Source: Paenibacillus tyrphae
GTDB taxonomy: Bacteria > Bacillota > Bacilli > Paenibacillales > NBRC-103111
Reading direction: 5' to 3'
NCBI RefSeq assembly: GCF_024158745.1
Contig: NZ_JAMZAW010000009.1
Span: 124,001 to 188,000, forward strand
Length of the DNA stretch: 64,000 nucleotides
Shown: positions 24,200-32,808 of the stretch, one piece after another
Numbering within the stretch: the first letter of the stretch is position 1
Layout: the number at the start of each line of letters is the position of its first letter
Position numbers and translations under genes: made by a program
Notes under the pieces: generated by a model
Databases searched by the model: none
What the model was told of the DNA's origin: nothing
What the model saw: only the letters and a program-made list of their open reading frames with translations

Positions 24200-24248
24200 A
24201 AGATTGCCCCTGCTGGCCGGCTTGGCCAGACGGCTGGCGATCTTTTTT
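24200..24248 (+). terminator. terminator of yjdM
   Basis: AAGATTGCC pairs with GGCGATCTT (one G-T pair), with an inner GGCC/GGCC helix, followed by seven T. Confidence 0.7.
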
Positions 24249-24393
24249 TACGTTACGGCCGCTCGCGGGGAAGAGCGGGAAATAGCGAGGCCCATGGTAT
24301 GCGTTTCGCTGTACCTTACTTGGACTGCCGCGCATAAACTGTAAAACCGCGATTATTTTCGACACTTTGGCAAGGGAAGGACAGCTGATCCCC

Positions 24394-24858
24394 ATGGTAA
24401 CCATAGTTGATGCCAAGACGGAAGATCAGGCGTTTCTGTATGAACTGTACCGTAGTACGCGAATCGAAGAAGTATCCGCCTGGGGCTGGGAGGAAGGGGA
24501 ACTCGACGCGTTTCTGCGCATGCAGTTCGACCTTCGGCAGCGATCTTATGCACTGCAATACCCTTTGGCCCAACATGGAATTCTTTTACACAACGGCGTA
24601 AAGGTAGGAGGGATCATCCTGCAGGAGTCGCCTCAAGACATTCGTTTGATCGATTTGTCCCTTGTGCCGGAATACAGGAATGGCGGGATCGGAACGGCTC
24701 TCTTGAAGGGGCTGCAGGATAAAGCCGCAGCACATAGGAAATCCATCAGGCTCCATGTCATCCGTTCCAATCCGGTCGTATCTTTATACGAGCGTCTGGG
24801 CTTTCGTGTGGCGGAGGGAGGCGAACTTTACGCAGCCATGGAGTGGAGCGGGAATTGA
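24394..24858 (+). CDS. GNAT-family N-acetyltransferase
   Basis: A protein of 154 residues. The acetyl-CoA loop is LVPEYRNGGIGTALLKGLQD (R/Q-x-x-G-x-G/A pattern), followed by IRLHVIRSNPVVSLYERLGF, the standard motif B. Substrate is unknown. It ends 21 bases before a tail-collar protein gene. In Firmicutes, GNAT proteins are often found directly beside microcystin-dependent/tail-collar proteins, so a functional link such as modification of that protein is plausible. I start at ATG 24394, and the ribosome binding site (GGAAGG) is rather distant. Confidence 0.8.
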   Translation: MVTIVDAKTEDQAFLYELYRSTRIEEVSAWGWEEGELDAFLRMQFDLRQRSYALQYPLAQHGILLHNGVKVGGIILQESPQDIRLIDLSLVPEYRNGGIGTALLKGLQDKAAAHRKSIRLHVIRSNPVVSLYERLGFRVAEGGELYAAMEWSGN

Positions 24859-24879
24859 TGAAAAATAGGGGGAATTCAA

Positions 24880-25377
24880 GTGGCAGAACCATTTCTGGGC
24901 GAAATCCGGTTGTTTGCATTTACCTTTGCACCGGAAGGATGGGCGTTTTGTGACGGTCAATTGCTGCCTATCAGTCAAAATCAAGCCTTATTTTCCCTGT
25001 TGGGAACAACGTACGGCGGGAATGGGAGCACCACCTTTGCCCTTCCCGACTTGCGAGGCAGAGTGGCGATCCATCGGTCGGCCGATTTCACGCAGGGCCA
25101 GACTGGAGGCGAGGTATCGCATACCCTGACGATTTCCGAATTGCCGAGCCATACGCATCAAGCGATAGGGAGCTCGGATGCCGCCAACAGCGTTCTTCCT
25201 GTCAATAGCACGTGGGCGCTCGCCGATAGTCTGACGTATAACCAATCCGGGAACTCGCAGTTGAGCCCGGCCGCCATCAGTTCTGTCGGCGGCAATCAGC
25301 CGCACAATAATATGCAGCCTTTTCTTGTGCTGAATTACTGCATTGCTTTGAGAGGGATATTCCCGCCCCGTCCTTGA
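24880..25377 (+). CDS. phage tail-collar-domain protein (microcystin-dependent-protein-like)
   Basis: A protein of 165 residues. It begins FLGEIRLFAFTFAPEGWAFC followed by DGQLLPISQNQALFSLLGTT, the classical tail-collar motif, then YGGNGSTTFALPDLRGRVAI and ends with QPHNNMQPFLVLNYCIALRG. Such proteins occur singly or in tandem arrays outside prophages and are probably surface-displayed; their biochemical role is unknown. There is no phage module here. GTG start behind GGGGG. It shares transcription with the GNAT gene and precedes a collagen-like surface protein. Confidence 0.85.
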   Translation: MAEPFLGEIRLFAFTFAPEGWAFCDGQLLPISQNQALFSLLGTTYGGNGSTTFALPDLRGRVAIHRSADFTQGQTGGEVSHTLTISELPSHTHQAIGSSDAANSVLPVNSTWALADSLTYNQSGNSQLSPAAISSVGGNQPHNNMQPFLVLNYCIALRGIFPPRP

Positions 25378-25477
25378 ATCTGGAATCTGTGTTAAATAGG
25401 CTCCTTTATAGTCAGTAGACCACTTCTTGTCTGCTTGTGGCGCATACACTGGTCAAATAGCGGGAGGAGGGATGGTC

Positions 25478-26743
25478 ATGTCGGGATGTAAACGTAAATT
25501 CGTGGATCGAAAAAAGGGCGTGCATCGAAGAAAGGTCGTGCGTCGAGGGAGATTTCTGGGCAAAGCGAAGAAAAAAAGGCCGAAATGCAAAAGATTCAAA
25601 TTCAAAGTGATCCGGCAGCGATGCTTCTTGGTACGACGGGGTTTGCGAGGACCGAGAGGCTTCAAAGGTGAGCAAGGGCTTCAAGGTCTACAAGGAGCGC
25701 AGGGACCACAGGGGCCGCAAGGAATACAAGGAGCACAAGGTGCGCAAGGAGTACAGGGAGCGCAAGGAGCGCAAGGAGTACAGGGAATGCAAGGTCCGGT
25801 TGGCCCGCAGGGAGCCGATGGTGCGCTTGGCATTTATGGGGATGGCTCAGCGGGCGAGCTCATTGTCGTTAGCGGACAGGTGCTGGATCTGAGCACCCCC
25901 GAAGGTCTTGCCGGATTGCCTGCCGGGCTGAACCTGCAATTCTCCAGAATCGAAATTGCAGGCTCGCTCATTGTTCCAAGCGGCATCGTGCTGCAATCCA
26001 CGGGCGATATTACCATCACAGGGATCGTAAACGTCCTGACAGGCTCCGCAGACTCGGGCAACGGCTCCCCGAATCCCGGCGTATCGGTTGCAGAGGCAGG
26101 GCCGTATAACGGGGGAATCGGACTCCATACGCTCCAGGCTTCGCAGGTGATTCCGAAGGCTGCGGCCGGAGGTGCGGGAAGCCGGGTGCTGCTGGGCGGC
26201 GGTGGCGAGGGTGGCGGCGGTCTGGTCCTGCTCGCCAAGGGGCAGGTTCTTATCGCAGGCGGGGCTGTAGTGGCCGCAAACGGCAGTAACGGCACGAACC
26301 CTCAGATTGCCGGAAAAGGCATTGTCGGAAGCGGTGGAGGCGCAGGCGGGGTCATTGTCATCGCTGCCAAAGGCGGGTTGACTATTGCCGGGACGGTCAC
26401 TGCAAACGGCGGCAACGGAGCGGACGGCTGGGATGGAAACGGCGGGGATGGCGAAGGAGGCGGCGGAGGCGGCAGCGGCGGGATTATCCACCTGATCTCG
26501 TCAAGCTCACCCAATATTACGGGAACACTGCAGCTCAATGGTGGTACGGGTGGAGTTAACGCGCCCGGAGTTACCGGTATCCTTACCGTTGGCGGAGGCG
26601 GAGGGGCTTGCGGCGGCAACGGCGGCAATGGCGGAGGAACCCCCGTTACCGGGCAGCCCGTGGTTGCGTCTCAACCGGGGCAGGCCGGTGAACTGCTGCA
26701 AACGATAACGCCCGAGCCTGAAAATCTATTTATTATCCTATGA
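25478..26743 (+). CDS. collagen-like, Gly-rich surface protein
   Basis: A protein of about 421 residues in three parts. Residues 1-60 are extremely basic ([20 protein letters not shown] and more). Residues ~60-115 are about 17 collagen-type Gly-x-y triplets, many GxQ ([20 protein letters not shown]). From ~120 on, a Gly/Ala/Val-rich domain with GGGGGSGG stretches looks like a beta-helix ([24 protein letters not shown]). Collagen-like proteins of Bacilli are typically exosporium or cell-surface filaments. There is no classical signal peptide, which fits a spore-surface protein assembled from the mother cell. ATG 25478 is favoured by the GGAGGAGGG spacing. Confidence 0.75.
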   Translation: MSGCKRKFVDRKKGVHRRKVVRRGRFLGKAKKKRPKCKRFKFKVIRQRCFLVRRGLRGPRGFKGEQGLQGLQGAQGPQGPQGIQGAQGAQGVQGAQGAQGVQGMQGPVGPQGADGALGIYGDGSAGELIVVSGQVLDLSTPEGLAGLPAGLNLQFSRIEIAGSLIVPSGIVLQSTGDITITGIVNVLTGSADSGNGSPNPGVSVAEAGPYNGGIGLHTLQASQVIPKAAAGGAGSRVLLGGGGEGGGGLVLLAKGQVLIAGGAVVAANGSNGTNPQIAGKGIVGSGGGAGGVIVIAAKGGLTIAGTVTANGGNGADGWDGNGGDGEGGGGGGSGGIIHLISSSSPNITGTLQLNGGTGGVNAPGVTGILTVGGGGGACGGNGGNGGGTPVTGQPVVASQPGQAGELLQTITPEPENLFIIL

Positions 26744-26751
26744 TATAAAAT

Positions 26752-26868
26752 ATTAAGAAAATCTTTATCTTTACCTTACTTCTTTTTAAACGTTATTCTT
26801 TATCCTTACAGAATGAAAGCGTAAGGAGGAAACGGAGATGAAGAAGTGGGTTTTTTTGCTTGTCATGC
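26752..26868 (+). promoter_or_regulatory. control region and 5' end of the VanY-like gene (duplicated at 29596)
   Basis: CTTTATCTTTAC (26763-26774) and CTTTATCCTTAC (26798-26809) form a direct repeat suited to a response regulator dimer. The full stretch, through the first codons of the gene, recurs with about 75 percent identity by eye at 29596-29709, after the kinase gene. Confidence 0.5.
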
Positions 26869-27725
26869 TTTTGCCGCTGGGGTGTGAAGCCATTCAACAG
26901 GGGCCGCAAGCCGCAAACGTAGAATACAGCAAGGCGGGCGACCAAGCCCGGGAGGCGGCTCCCCAAAAGAAGGCTCCAACGAAGACTCAAACAAAGGCTC
27001 AAACGATAAAAGTAACCAAAAGCCAGATTTACCAAGGGAATCTGCTGCTGGTTAACAAGCAGTATCCGGTGCACGAAGAGGGCGTTACGGCCGATGTGGT
27101 CAACCTGTTTCGGGATAAGGAGCTGTCCCAGGGATACGTGGTGCTCGATAAGACGATCCGGCTGTCGCAAGGCGTGGCGCAAAAATTTCAAACGATGGTC
27201 AATGCCGCCGCCAAAGAAGGGGTGAGCAGTTTTATGATCAGCAGCGGCTACCGGGACAACAAAGAACAAAGCCAGCTGTATAAAAGTATGGGCGCCGATT
27301 ATGCGCTGCCTGCGGGCTACAGTGAGCATAACTTAGGCTTATCCCTTGATATCGGATCGACGCAAACGGAGATGAACCGCGCCCCGGAAGGAAAATGGCT
27401 GCAAAAAAACGCCTGGGCTTACGGATTTATTTTGCGCTATCCCAAGGACAAGACGGAGATCACGGGCATTAAATACGAGCCGTGGCATTTTCGTTATGTC
27501 GGCTTGCCGCATAGTGCGATCATGCAGGAGAAAAACTTTACATTGGAGCAATATTTGGATTACCTGAAGGAACAAGAGACGGTTTCGACGACGGTAGAGG
27601 GCAAATCCTATGAAGTCTCGTATTATCCCGTTTCCGGCAATGCGTCTATCCCGGTGCCGGCCGGTCGCCGCTATGAACTATCGGGAAACAATATAGACGG
27701 CGTCATTGTGACCCTGCTTCCTTGA
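26838..27725 (+). CDS. VanY-like D-alanyl-D-alanine carboxypeptidase lipoprotein
   Basis: A lipoprotein of 295 residues (lipobox LPLGC, Cys16). Residues ~60-235 are a peptidase M15B domain with the zinc ligands H164 (YSEHNLGLSLD), D171 and H217 and the catalytic E214 (YEPWHFRYVG), plus the substrate motif SSGYRDNKEQ. It removes the terminal D-Ala from peptidoglycan peptides on the outer membrane face. The last ~60 residues form a small extra domain. A response regulator and a sensor kinase of the VanR/VanS type follow. No vanHAX ligase genes are present, so this is a cell-wall-stress cassette rather than a full resistance cluster. AAGGAGG lies before the ATG. Confidence 0.85.
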   Translation: MKKWVFLLVMLLPLGCEAIQQGPQAANVEYSKAGDQAREAAPQKKAPTKTQTKAQTIKVTKSQIYQGNLLLVNKQYPVHEEGVTADVVNLFRDKELSQGYVVLDKTIRLSQGVAQKFQTMVNAAAKEGVSSFMISSGYRDNKEQSQLYKSMGADYALPAGYSEHNLGLSLDIGSTQTEMNRAPEGKWLQKNAWAYGFILRYPKDKTEITGIKYEPWHFRYVGLPHSAIMQEKNFTLEQYLDYLKEQETVSTTVEGKSYEVSYYPVSGNASIPVPAGRRYELSGNNIDGVIVTLLP

Positions 27726-27818
27726 TCGGATGCAATTAGGATTTTCAAGATGCCGCGTCAATGGCCCCGGAAGTTCTGGTACAATGGAATCGTTAACTCT
27801 ATGCAGAGGGTGAATGCC

Positions 27819-28514
27819 ATGAAGCGTATCACGATTTTGATCGCGGACGACGAGACGGCGATTGCCGATTTGATCGGCCTGCATTTGGCCAAAGAAGGCT
27901 ACCAAGTGATTAAAGCAGCGGATGGGCAGGAGGCCATTCAGGCCGTTCAGACGCATTCGATCAATCTGGCGATTTTGGATATTATGATGCCCAAAATGGA
28001 CGGTTACGAAGTGACCCGGCAAATCCGGGAAACGAATCATATGCCGATCATTTTCCTGAGCGCGAAAACGTCCGACATGGATAAAATCGCAGGCTTGGTG
28101 AGGGGAGCGGACGATTATATGACCAAGCCGTTTAACCCGATGGAGCTGATCGCCCGCGTGAACGCCCAGCTGCGGCGTTCCAGACTGCTCAGCCAATCGT
28201 CGGCGGAGAACAAGCCCGTGCTGGAGACGGGAGGCTTGGCCATTTATCCCGATCAGCGCACGGTTACCTTATATGGCGAACCGGTCGAGCTGACGCCGAA
28301 AGAATTCGATATCCTGTATCTGCTGGCCAGCTATCCGAAGAAAGTGTTCAGTGCGGAAAATATTTTTCAGCAGGTGTGGGGCGAAGACTACTATGAAGGC
28401 GGCAATACGGTGATGGTTCATATCCGGAAACTGAGGAAAAAATTACAAGAGGATGAACGTAAACATAAGCTGATCAAAACGGTATGGGGGGTGGGATATA
28501 CATTCAATGGCTAG
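27819..28514 (+). CDS. OmpR/PhoB-type response regulator (VanR-like)
   Basis: A protein of 231 residues. The receiver has acidic D10/D11, phospho-acceptor D54 (LAILDIMMPKMDGYE), Ser81 and K103 (MTKPFNP). The C-terminal winged helix is complete (LTPKEFDILYLLASYPKKVF; VMVHIRKLRKKL; KTVWGVGYTF). The sequence around GLVRGADDYMTKPFNPMELI is typical of VanR-like regulators. The start ATG 27819 has GAGGG upstream; an upstream in-frame extension is not needed. It overlaps the kinase gene by eight bases. The likely target is the VanY-like gene upstream and the matching site after the kinase. Confidence 0.88.
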   Translation: MKRITILIADDETAIADLIGLHLAKEGYQVIKAADGQEAIQAVQTHSINLAILDIMMPKMDGYEVTRQIRETNHMPIIFLSAKTSDMDKIAGLVRGADDYMTKPFNPMELIARVNAQLRRSRLLSQSSAENKPVLETGGLAIYPDQRTVTLYGEPVELTPKEFDILYLLASYPKKVFSAENIFQQVWGEDYYEGGNTVMVHIRKLRKKLQEDERKHKLIKTVWGVGYTFNG

Positions 28515-29601
28515 CATGGTGCGCACCTTCCGGTCCAAAATGATCATGCTGCTCGGTTTAAGCATGCTGTTCGCGGGTACCATTACGTATTTGCTCTATA
28601 AACTCCTACAGTTTTATTACCGAACATTCGTGAAGTTTGAGGATCCGCTGGCTTACGTGCGCATGTTCATCAACATTGTCGGAGATATTAACTTCTTTTT
28701 GCTGTTCTTCATCCCGCTGGCGACGTTGTTTTTCTTTGTCCTCACCAAGCCCTACGCCACTTATTTCAATGAAATTTCCAAGGGCATTCATCATCTGGCC
28801 AATGGCGATTTTAAGCAGCGCGTGCATATTTCCTCCCGCGACGAGTTCGAGGACATTGCGACGGATATTAATCTGGCGGGCGAAAAGCTGCAGCAGGCCG
28901 TCGAAAGAGGGGACTTTGCGGAGAGCAGCAAGGATCAGCTGGTCCTGAACTTGGCCCATGATTTGCGCACGCCGCTGACTTCGGTGATCGGCTATTTGGA
29001 TTTTATTCTGAAGGACGAGCAGTTGACCAAGGAGCAGGTCAGACAGTATGCGGATATTGCTTTTCAAAAATCGCAGCGTCTGGAGAAGCTTGTCGACGAG
29101 CTGTTCGAGATTACGAGAATGAACTACGGCATGCTTGCCTTCGAGAAACAAACCATCGATCTCAGCGAGCTGCTGGTTCAGTTGAACGAGGAGCTGTATC
29201 CCGCCTTTGAGAAGCATCAATTGACGGCCCGGCTGCAGGTGGCTCCCGGTTTGTCGGTATCGGGCGACGGAGATCTGCTGGCGCGCGTCTTCGAGAATCT
29301 GCTGACCAATGCCATCCGTTACGGAAAAGACGGCAGGTTTGTGGACTTGAACGCTTATTCCGAAGCGGGAGCGGTCGTGGTCCAAGTGATCAATTACGGA
29401 GTCCCGATTACCCCAGACGAGCTGCCGCACATCTTCGATATGTTTTATACCGGCGACAAGGCGCGCACGTATCAAGAGGGAAGCACGGGTCTTGGCCTAT
29501 ATATTACGAAGAACATTGTAATCCAGCACGATGGAACGGTAACCGCCCATAGCAGCACGAACCGCACCATCTTTGAAGTGCGTCTGCCGCAAACAAATTA
29601 A
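28507..29601 (+). CDS. sensor histidine kinase (VanS-like)
   Basis: A membrane kinase of 364 residues with two helices (about 11-33 and 60-80) around a short external loop of ~27 residues. It therefore senses within or near the membrane. A HAMP-like segment follows, then the HisKA box with H151 (LNLAHDLRTPLTSVIGYLDF), the N box (FENLLTNAIRYGKDG) and the G box (GSTGLGLYITKNIV). Sequence and layout resemble VanS of the VanB type less than the short-loop VanS-like kinases that track cell-wall-active compounds. It pairs with the response regulator just upstream. Confidence 0.87.
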   Translation: MASMVRTFRSKMIMLLGLSMLFAGTITYLLYKLLQFYYRTFVKFEDPLAYVRMFINIVGDINFFLLFFIPLATLFFFVLTKPYATYFNEISKGIHHLANGDFKQRVHISSRDEFEDIATDINLAGEKLQQAVERGDFAESSKDQLVLNLAHDLRTPLTSVIGYLDFILKDEQLTKEQVRQYADIAFQKSQRLEKLVDELFEITRMNYGMLAFEKQTIDLSELLVQLNEELYPAFEKHQLTARLQVAPGLSVSGDGDLLARVFENLLTNAIRYGKDGRFVDLNAYSEAGAVVVQVINYGVPITPDELPHIFDMFYTGDKARTYQEGSTGLGLYITKNIVIQHDGTVTAHSSTNRTIFEVRLPQTN

Positions 29602-29709
29602 GAAAAATTTTAAGATTACCCTACTTCTTTTTAAACAGTATTTCCTATCCTAGTGAATGAAGGACAGGACAGCGCTGGGGATGAAGAAGCAGGGTTTTTT
29701 TGTTATCAC
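29596..29709 (+). repeat. second copy of the VanY-like promoter region
   Basis: ATTAAGAAAA through TACTTCTTTTTAAAC and on to ATGAAGAAG…GGGTTTTTTTG matches 26752-26868 in the same orientation. It starts at the kinase stop codon and brackets the three-gene cassette together with the first copy. Confidence 0.6.
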
Positions 29710-29728
29710 GAACAGAAAGCAGGAATGA
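29681..29728 (+). pseudogene. remnant of a VanY-like gene start
   Basis: ATGAAGAAGCAGGGTTTTTT mirrors the beginning of the VanY-like gene, then hits a stop after 15 codons. It is probably the decayed 5' end of a duplicated gene. The following sequence up to 29797 holds no gene. Confidence 0.4.
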
Positions 29729-29797
29729 TCCGATGAACAACAGGAAAGCTGTCATGTGGCTTGGCACTGACGGTCAAACGGGGGTGATTGCCGATTC

Positions 29798-30679
29798 ATG
29801 CTGAAGCAAGGAATGAAACGATGGACCCGGAGCGATGCGGCGGCGGCCCTGCTGTTTCTCGCACCCAGCGTCGCAGGCTTCGCGCTCTTCTACCTTATTC
29901 CGTTCGTTGCGGGGGTGTACGACTCCTTCCTGGATCGCCCGGTCGGGGGCCAGTTTGTAGGACTGGCGAATTACAGCGAGCTGCTTGCGGGCGGTTCGTT
30001 TCGGAAAGCGGCGTCCAATACGTTCTATTTTACGGCGGTCAGCGTACCGCTCATCGTGGGGCTGTCTTTGGGGCTGGCGCTGCTGCTGAACCGTAAGATG
30101 TACATGCGCAATATGCTGAGAACGGCTTACGTGCTGCCGCTTGTCGTCCCCGTCGCCTCGGTTGTTCTCATCTGGCAGATGCTGTTCGACTGGAACGGTT
30201 CGCTGAACGCGTGGCTCGGTTATTTCGGGCTCGAACGTGTGGATTGGATGAAGACGGAGGCGGCCCGGCATGTGGTCATGGTCATTTATTTATGGAAAAA
30301 CGTCGGCTACAACATGATTTTATTTCTGGCCGGGCTTCAGCAGATTCCGAACGATTATTACGAGACGGCCCGGATGGAAGGCGCCGGACGACTCCGGCAG
30401 TTCGGCAGCATTACGCTCGTCTATTTAACGCCGACGATGTTTTTCGTCGTCATCATGTCCATCACGGGCTCGTTTAAAATATTTCGGGAGACGTACTTGA
30501 TCGCGGGCGATTATCCGCACGACAGCATCTATACGCTGCAGCACTATATGAACAATATGTTCATGACGCTCGAGCTGCAGAAATTGACTGCGGCGGCGAC
30601 ATTGATGGCGGGCTGCATTCTGCTTGTAGTTTTCGCGTTGTTTGCGCTGGAACGCCGTTTCCGGCAGTTTATGGAATAG
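29798..30679 (+). CDS. carbohydrate ABC transporter permease 1
   Basis: A membrane protein of 293 residues, with six helices, of the MalF/UgpA type. The cytosolic EAA loop that docks to the ATPase is YYETARMEGAGRLRQFGSIT. It pairs with the permease gene 60 bases downstream. The operon continues with an HlyD-like adaptor, a solute-binding lipoprotein and a stalk-domain protein. No ATPase gene is present, as is common for sugar importers of Bacilli that share MsmX. The substrate is not evident; an oligosaccharide is likely. The start ATG is uncertain, since no strong ribosome binding site is seen. Confidence 0.82.
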   Translation: MLKQGMKRWTRSDAAAALLFLAPSVAGFALFYLIPFVAGVYDSFLDRPVGGQFVGLANYSELLAGGSFRKAASNTFYFTAVSVPLIVGLSLGLALLLNRKMYMRNMLRTAYVLPLVVPVASVVLIWQMLFDWNGSLNAWLGYFGLERVDWMKTEAARHVVMVIYLWKNVGYNMILFLAGLQQIPNDYYETARMEGAGRLRQFGSITLVYLTPTMFFVVIMSITGSFKIFRETYLIAGDYPHDSIYTLQHYMNNMFMTLELQKLTAAATLMAGCILLVVFALFALERRFRQFME

Positions 30680-30739
30680 CGGGAGGAGAGTCGGCTGCAA
30701 AGGTCAAGAGCTTGGCAAAAAGGAGCGTTAACGGCCGTC

Positions 30740-31573
30740 ATGGCCGTGATCGCGGCGGTACTGCTAATGCCCATCGTGATTACTTTCACAAATTCGTTGA
30801 TGACCGAATGGGAAATCGGCAGCAATTACGGACTGATCGGGAAAATGACCGACGCTGCCGCAGGGAACGCGAACCGGTTTGTGAATTTAAAGCTGCTGCC
30901 GAATCTGGCGTCGCTGGAGCAGTATGCGAGCGTGCTGGTCCTCGATTCAAGCTTTCTGAGGATGTTCTGGAATTCAGTCTTCCTGGTGGTGCCGATCATT
31001 GCGGGACAGACCGTCGTCGGTGCGCTGGCGGCCTATGCCTTCGCCAAGCTGCGTTTTCGGGGCCGGGATGCGCTGTTTCTCGTCTATGTCATGACGATGC
31101 TTATGCCGTTCCAAGTGACGCTGGTGCCCAACTATATGATGGCCGATAAGCTGGGGCTGCTGAACAGTCCGTCTGCGATCATATGGCCCGGCGTGTTCGC
31201 GGCATTCGGCGTATTCATGCTCAGGCAGTTCGCGCTGCATATTCCGTTTTCCTATATCGAGGCGGCCAAGATGGACGGGGCCGGGCATGTACGGATTTTC
31301 AGCGAGATCATTGTCCCGATGCTCAAGCCGGGGCTGGGGGCGCTCGTTGTTCTGCTGTTCGCGGATTATTGGAACATGGTGGAGCAGCCGCTTGTTTTTC
31401 TGGACGATTCGCTCAAGCAGCCGCTGTCGGTTTATTTATCGAAAGTGCACGAAGGCGAACGGGGGATTGCTTTCGCCGCGTCCATGCTTTATATGACGCC
31501 GATGGTGCTGCTGTTTTTGTATGCGGAAACTTACTTCATCGAAGGCATCGAGCTGTCCGGCATCAAGGGGTAG
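30740..31573 (+). CDS. carbohydrate ABC transporter permease 2
   Basis: A MalG-type permease of about 277 residues with six helices and the EAA loop SYIEAAKMDGAGHVRIFSEI. The ATG at 30740 has no ribosome binding site. A CTG at 30695, in frame and six bases after GGGAGGAG, would add 15 residues (LQRSRAWQKGALTAV) and give the normal N-terminal length, so a CTG start is possible. The C-terminal part GIAFAASMLYMTPMVLLFLY continues to the usual end. It works with permease 1 and the solute-binding protein at 32809. Confidence 0.8.
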   Translation: MAVIAAVLLMPIVITFTNSLMTEWEIGSNYGLIGKMTDAAAGNANRFVNLKLLPNLASLEQYASVLVLDSSFLRMFWNSVFLVVPIIAGQTVVGALAAYAFAKLRFRGRDALFLVYVMTMLMPFQVTLVPNYMMADKLGLLNSPSAIIWPGVFAAFGVFMLRQFALHIPFSYIEAAKMDGAGHVRIFSEIIVPMLKPGLGALVVLLFADYWNMVEQPLVFLDDSLKQPLSVYLSKVHEGERGIAFAASMLYMTPMVLLFLYAETYFIEGIELSGIKG

Positions 31574-31604
31574 CTTGTACGGTTAGGAGGCGGGGGACGC
31601 GGAA

Positions 31605-32765
31605 ATGGGACCGAACGAAGAGCCCGTAGAACGTAGTCGCAAAAGAAAGCTTCGCGCGGTGTTCGGCAGCTTTATCGCGCTGCTCGTGCTGTTCACCTTA
31701 TTCGGCAATACGCTGCAGTCGTTGACCTTGCCGAAGGTCAGAACGGAGAAGCCGACGCGCGAGGGCTTTGTCTATACGCTTGAAGGAAGCGGGAACCTGA
31801 AGCCGATCGCGGAGGCCAAGCTAACGAATCCCGGCAGCTTGAAGGTCAAAGCGGTTCACGTGAAGGAAGGGGACCGGGTGGCGAAGGGGCAGGCGCTTGT
31901 CACCTATGACAGCTCGTCCACTGAGCGGGAACTGCAGGATGAAAAGGCGCATCTGGAAAAGCAACAAATCGAGCTGCAAAATACCCAGGACCGCTTCATC
32001 GTATCGGCACAGGAAGCGGACGAGATGAAGAAGCGGAGCGTTAGCCGCGATCTGGAGAAGCAAAAAATCGATCTGGGCATCCAGGAACGCAAAATCAAGC
32101 AATTGGAGGACCGTCTGGCCAGCCAAAAAGAAATTCCCGCCCCGTTCGACGGGATGGTTACGAAATTGAATGCCGTCGTGGGCTTGGCTTCCGCGGGAGA
32201 GCCAGATGTTGTGATCACGAACGAAAGCCGGGGCTACCGGTTCGAATTTATCGCCGATGCGCCGCTGTTGACCAATCTGGGGATTTCTCTGGAGGACAAG
32301 GTGCAGGTCGAAGTTCAGGCCATAGGGGATCAGCAGCCGACCATGCTGGAAGGTGCCATTCTGGAGTTGGCGGATGCCGAGCCGCGCATGGCGGGCTCGT
32401 CCGATAAAAAGGCCAATCAGACAGCTACGATCGCCCGGAAAGTGGTGCGCGTGAAGGTGGCGGCCTCCGAACTGAAAGGAGGTGAGCAGGCATGGGTCAA
32501 ACTCACGAAGCGCTCGCAGCAAGAGGGGCTGTTGATTTCGAACGAGGCCATACATGAGGATCGCGCAGGCAAGTTCATCTATAAAGTGGAAGAACGGAAA
32601 GGCGCTTTGGGTGATGTGTTTATTGTGCGCAAGGTCCAAATTCGTGCCACGGAAACGAATGACAAAGTAACGAAGGTTCCGGAGGGCAGCGTGTACGAGG
32701 GCGATCTGATCATTCTGGAAAGCAGCGAGCCCTTGCAGGATGGCAATCGGGTGCGTTTGCAGTAG
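31605..32765 (+). CDS. HlyD/RND-type membrane fusion (adaptor) protein
   Basis: A protein of 386 residues: one N-terminal membrane helix (residues ~20-40), then the first half of a lipoyl motif (VHVKEGDRVAKGQALVTYDS), a long coiled-coil hairpin (~105-180), the second half (PAPFDGMVTKLNAVVGLASA) and beta-barrel parts to the end. This is the plan of periplasmic adaptors such as MacA/YknX in Gram-positives, which link an exporter to the outside. No exporter gene is adjacent, and the gene sits inside a sugar-import operon between permease and binding protein. The spacing (31 and 43 bases) indicates co-transcription. Confidence 0.8.
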   Translation: MGPNEEPVERSRKRKLRAVFGSFIALLVLFTLFGNTLQSLTLPKVRTEKPTREGFVYTLEGSGNLKPIAEAKLTNPGSLKVKAVHVKEGDRVAKGQALVTYDSSSTERELQDEKAHLEKQQIELQNTQDRFIVSAQEADEMKKRSVSRDLEKQKIDLGIQERKIKQLEDRLASQKEIPAPFDGMVTKLNAVVGLASAGEPDVVITNESRGYRFEFIADAPLLTNLGISLEDKVQVEVQAIGDQQPTMLEGAILELADAEPRMAGSSDKKANQTATIARKVVRVKVAASELKGGEQAWVKLTKRSQQEGLLISNEAIHEDRAGKFIYKVEERKGALGDVFIVRKVQIRATETNDKVTKVPEGSVYEGDLIILESSEPLQDGNRVRLQ

Positions 32766-32808
32766 CCGCGCACGAATATAATCATTTGATGGAAGAGAGG
32801 AATCTACG

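Noticed and set aside
24880-25377. Tail-collar protein as evidence for a prophage
   Set aside because: No capsid, portal, tail, lysis or integrase genes nearby; such proteins are common as single chromosomal genes.
25847-26628. Pro- or Ala-rich frames on the minus strand over the collagen-like gene
   Set aside because: Mirror products of Gly-rich coding sequence.
26838-29601. Complete vancomycin-resistance cluster
   Set aside because: Only VanY-, VanR- and VanS-like genes are present; no ligase, dehydrogenase or VanX gene is visible.
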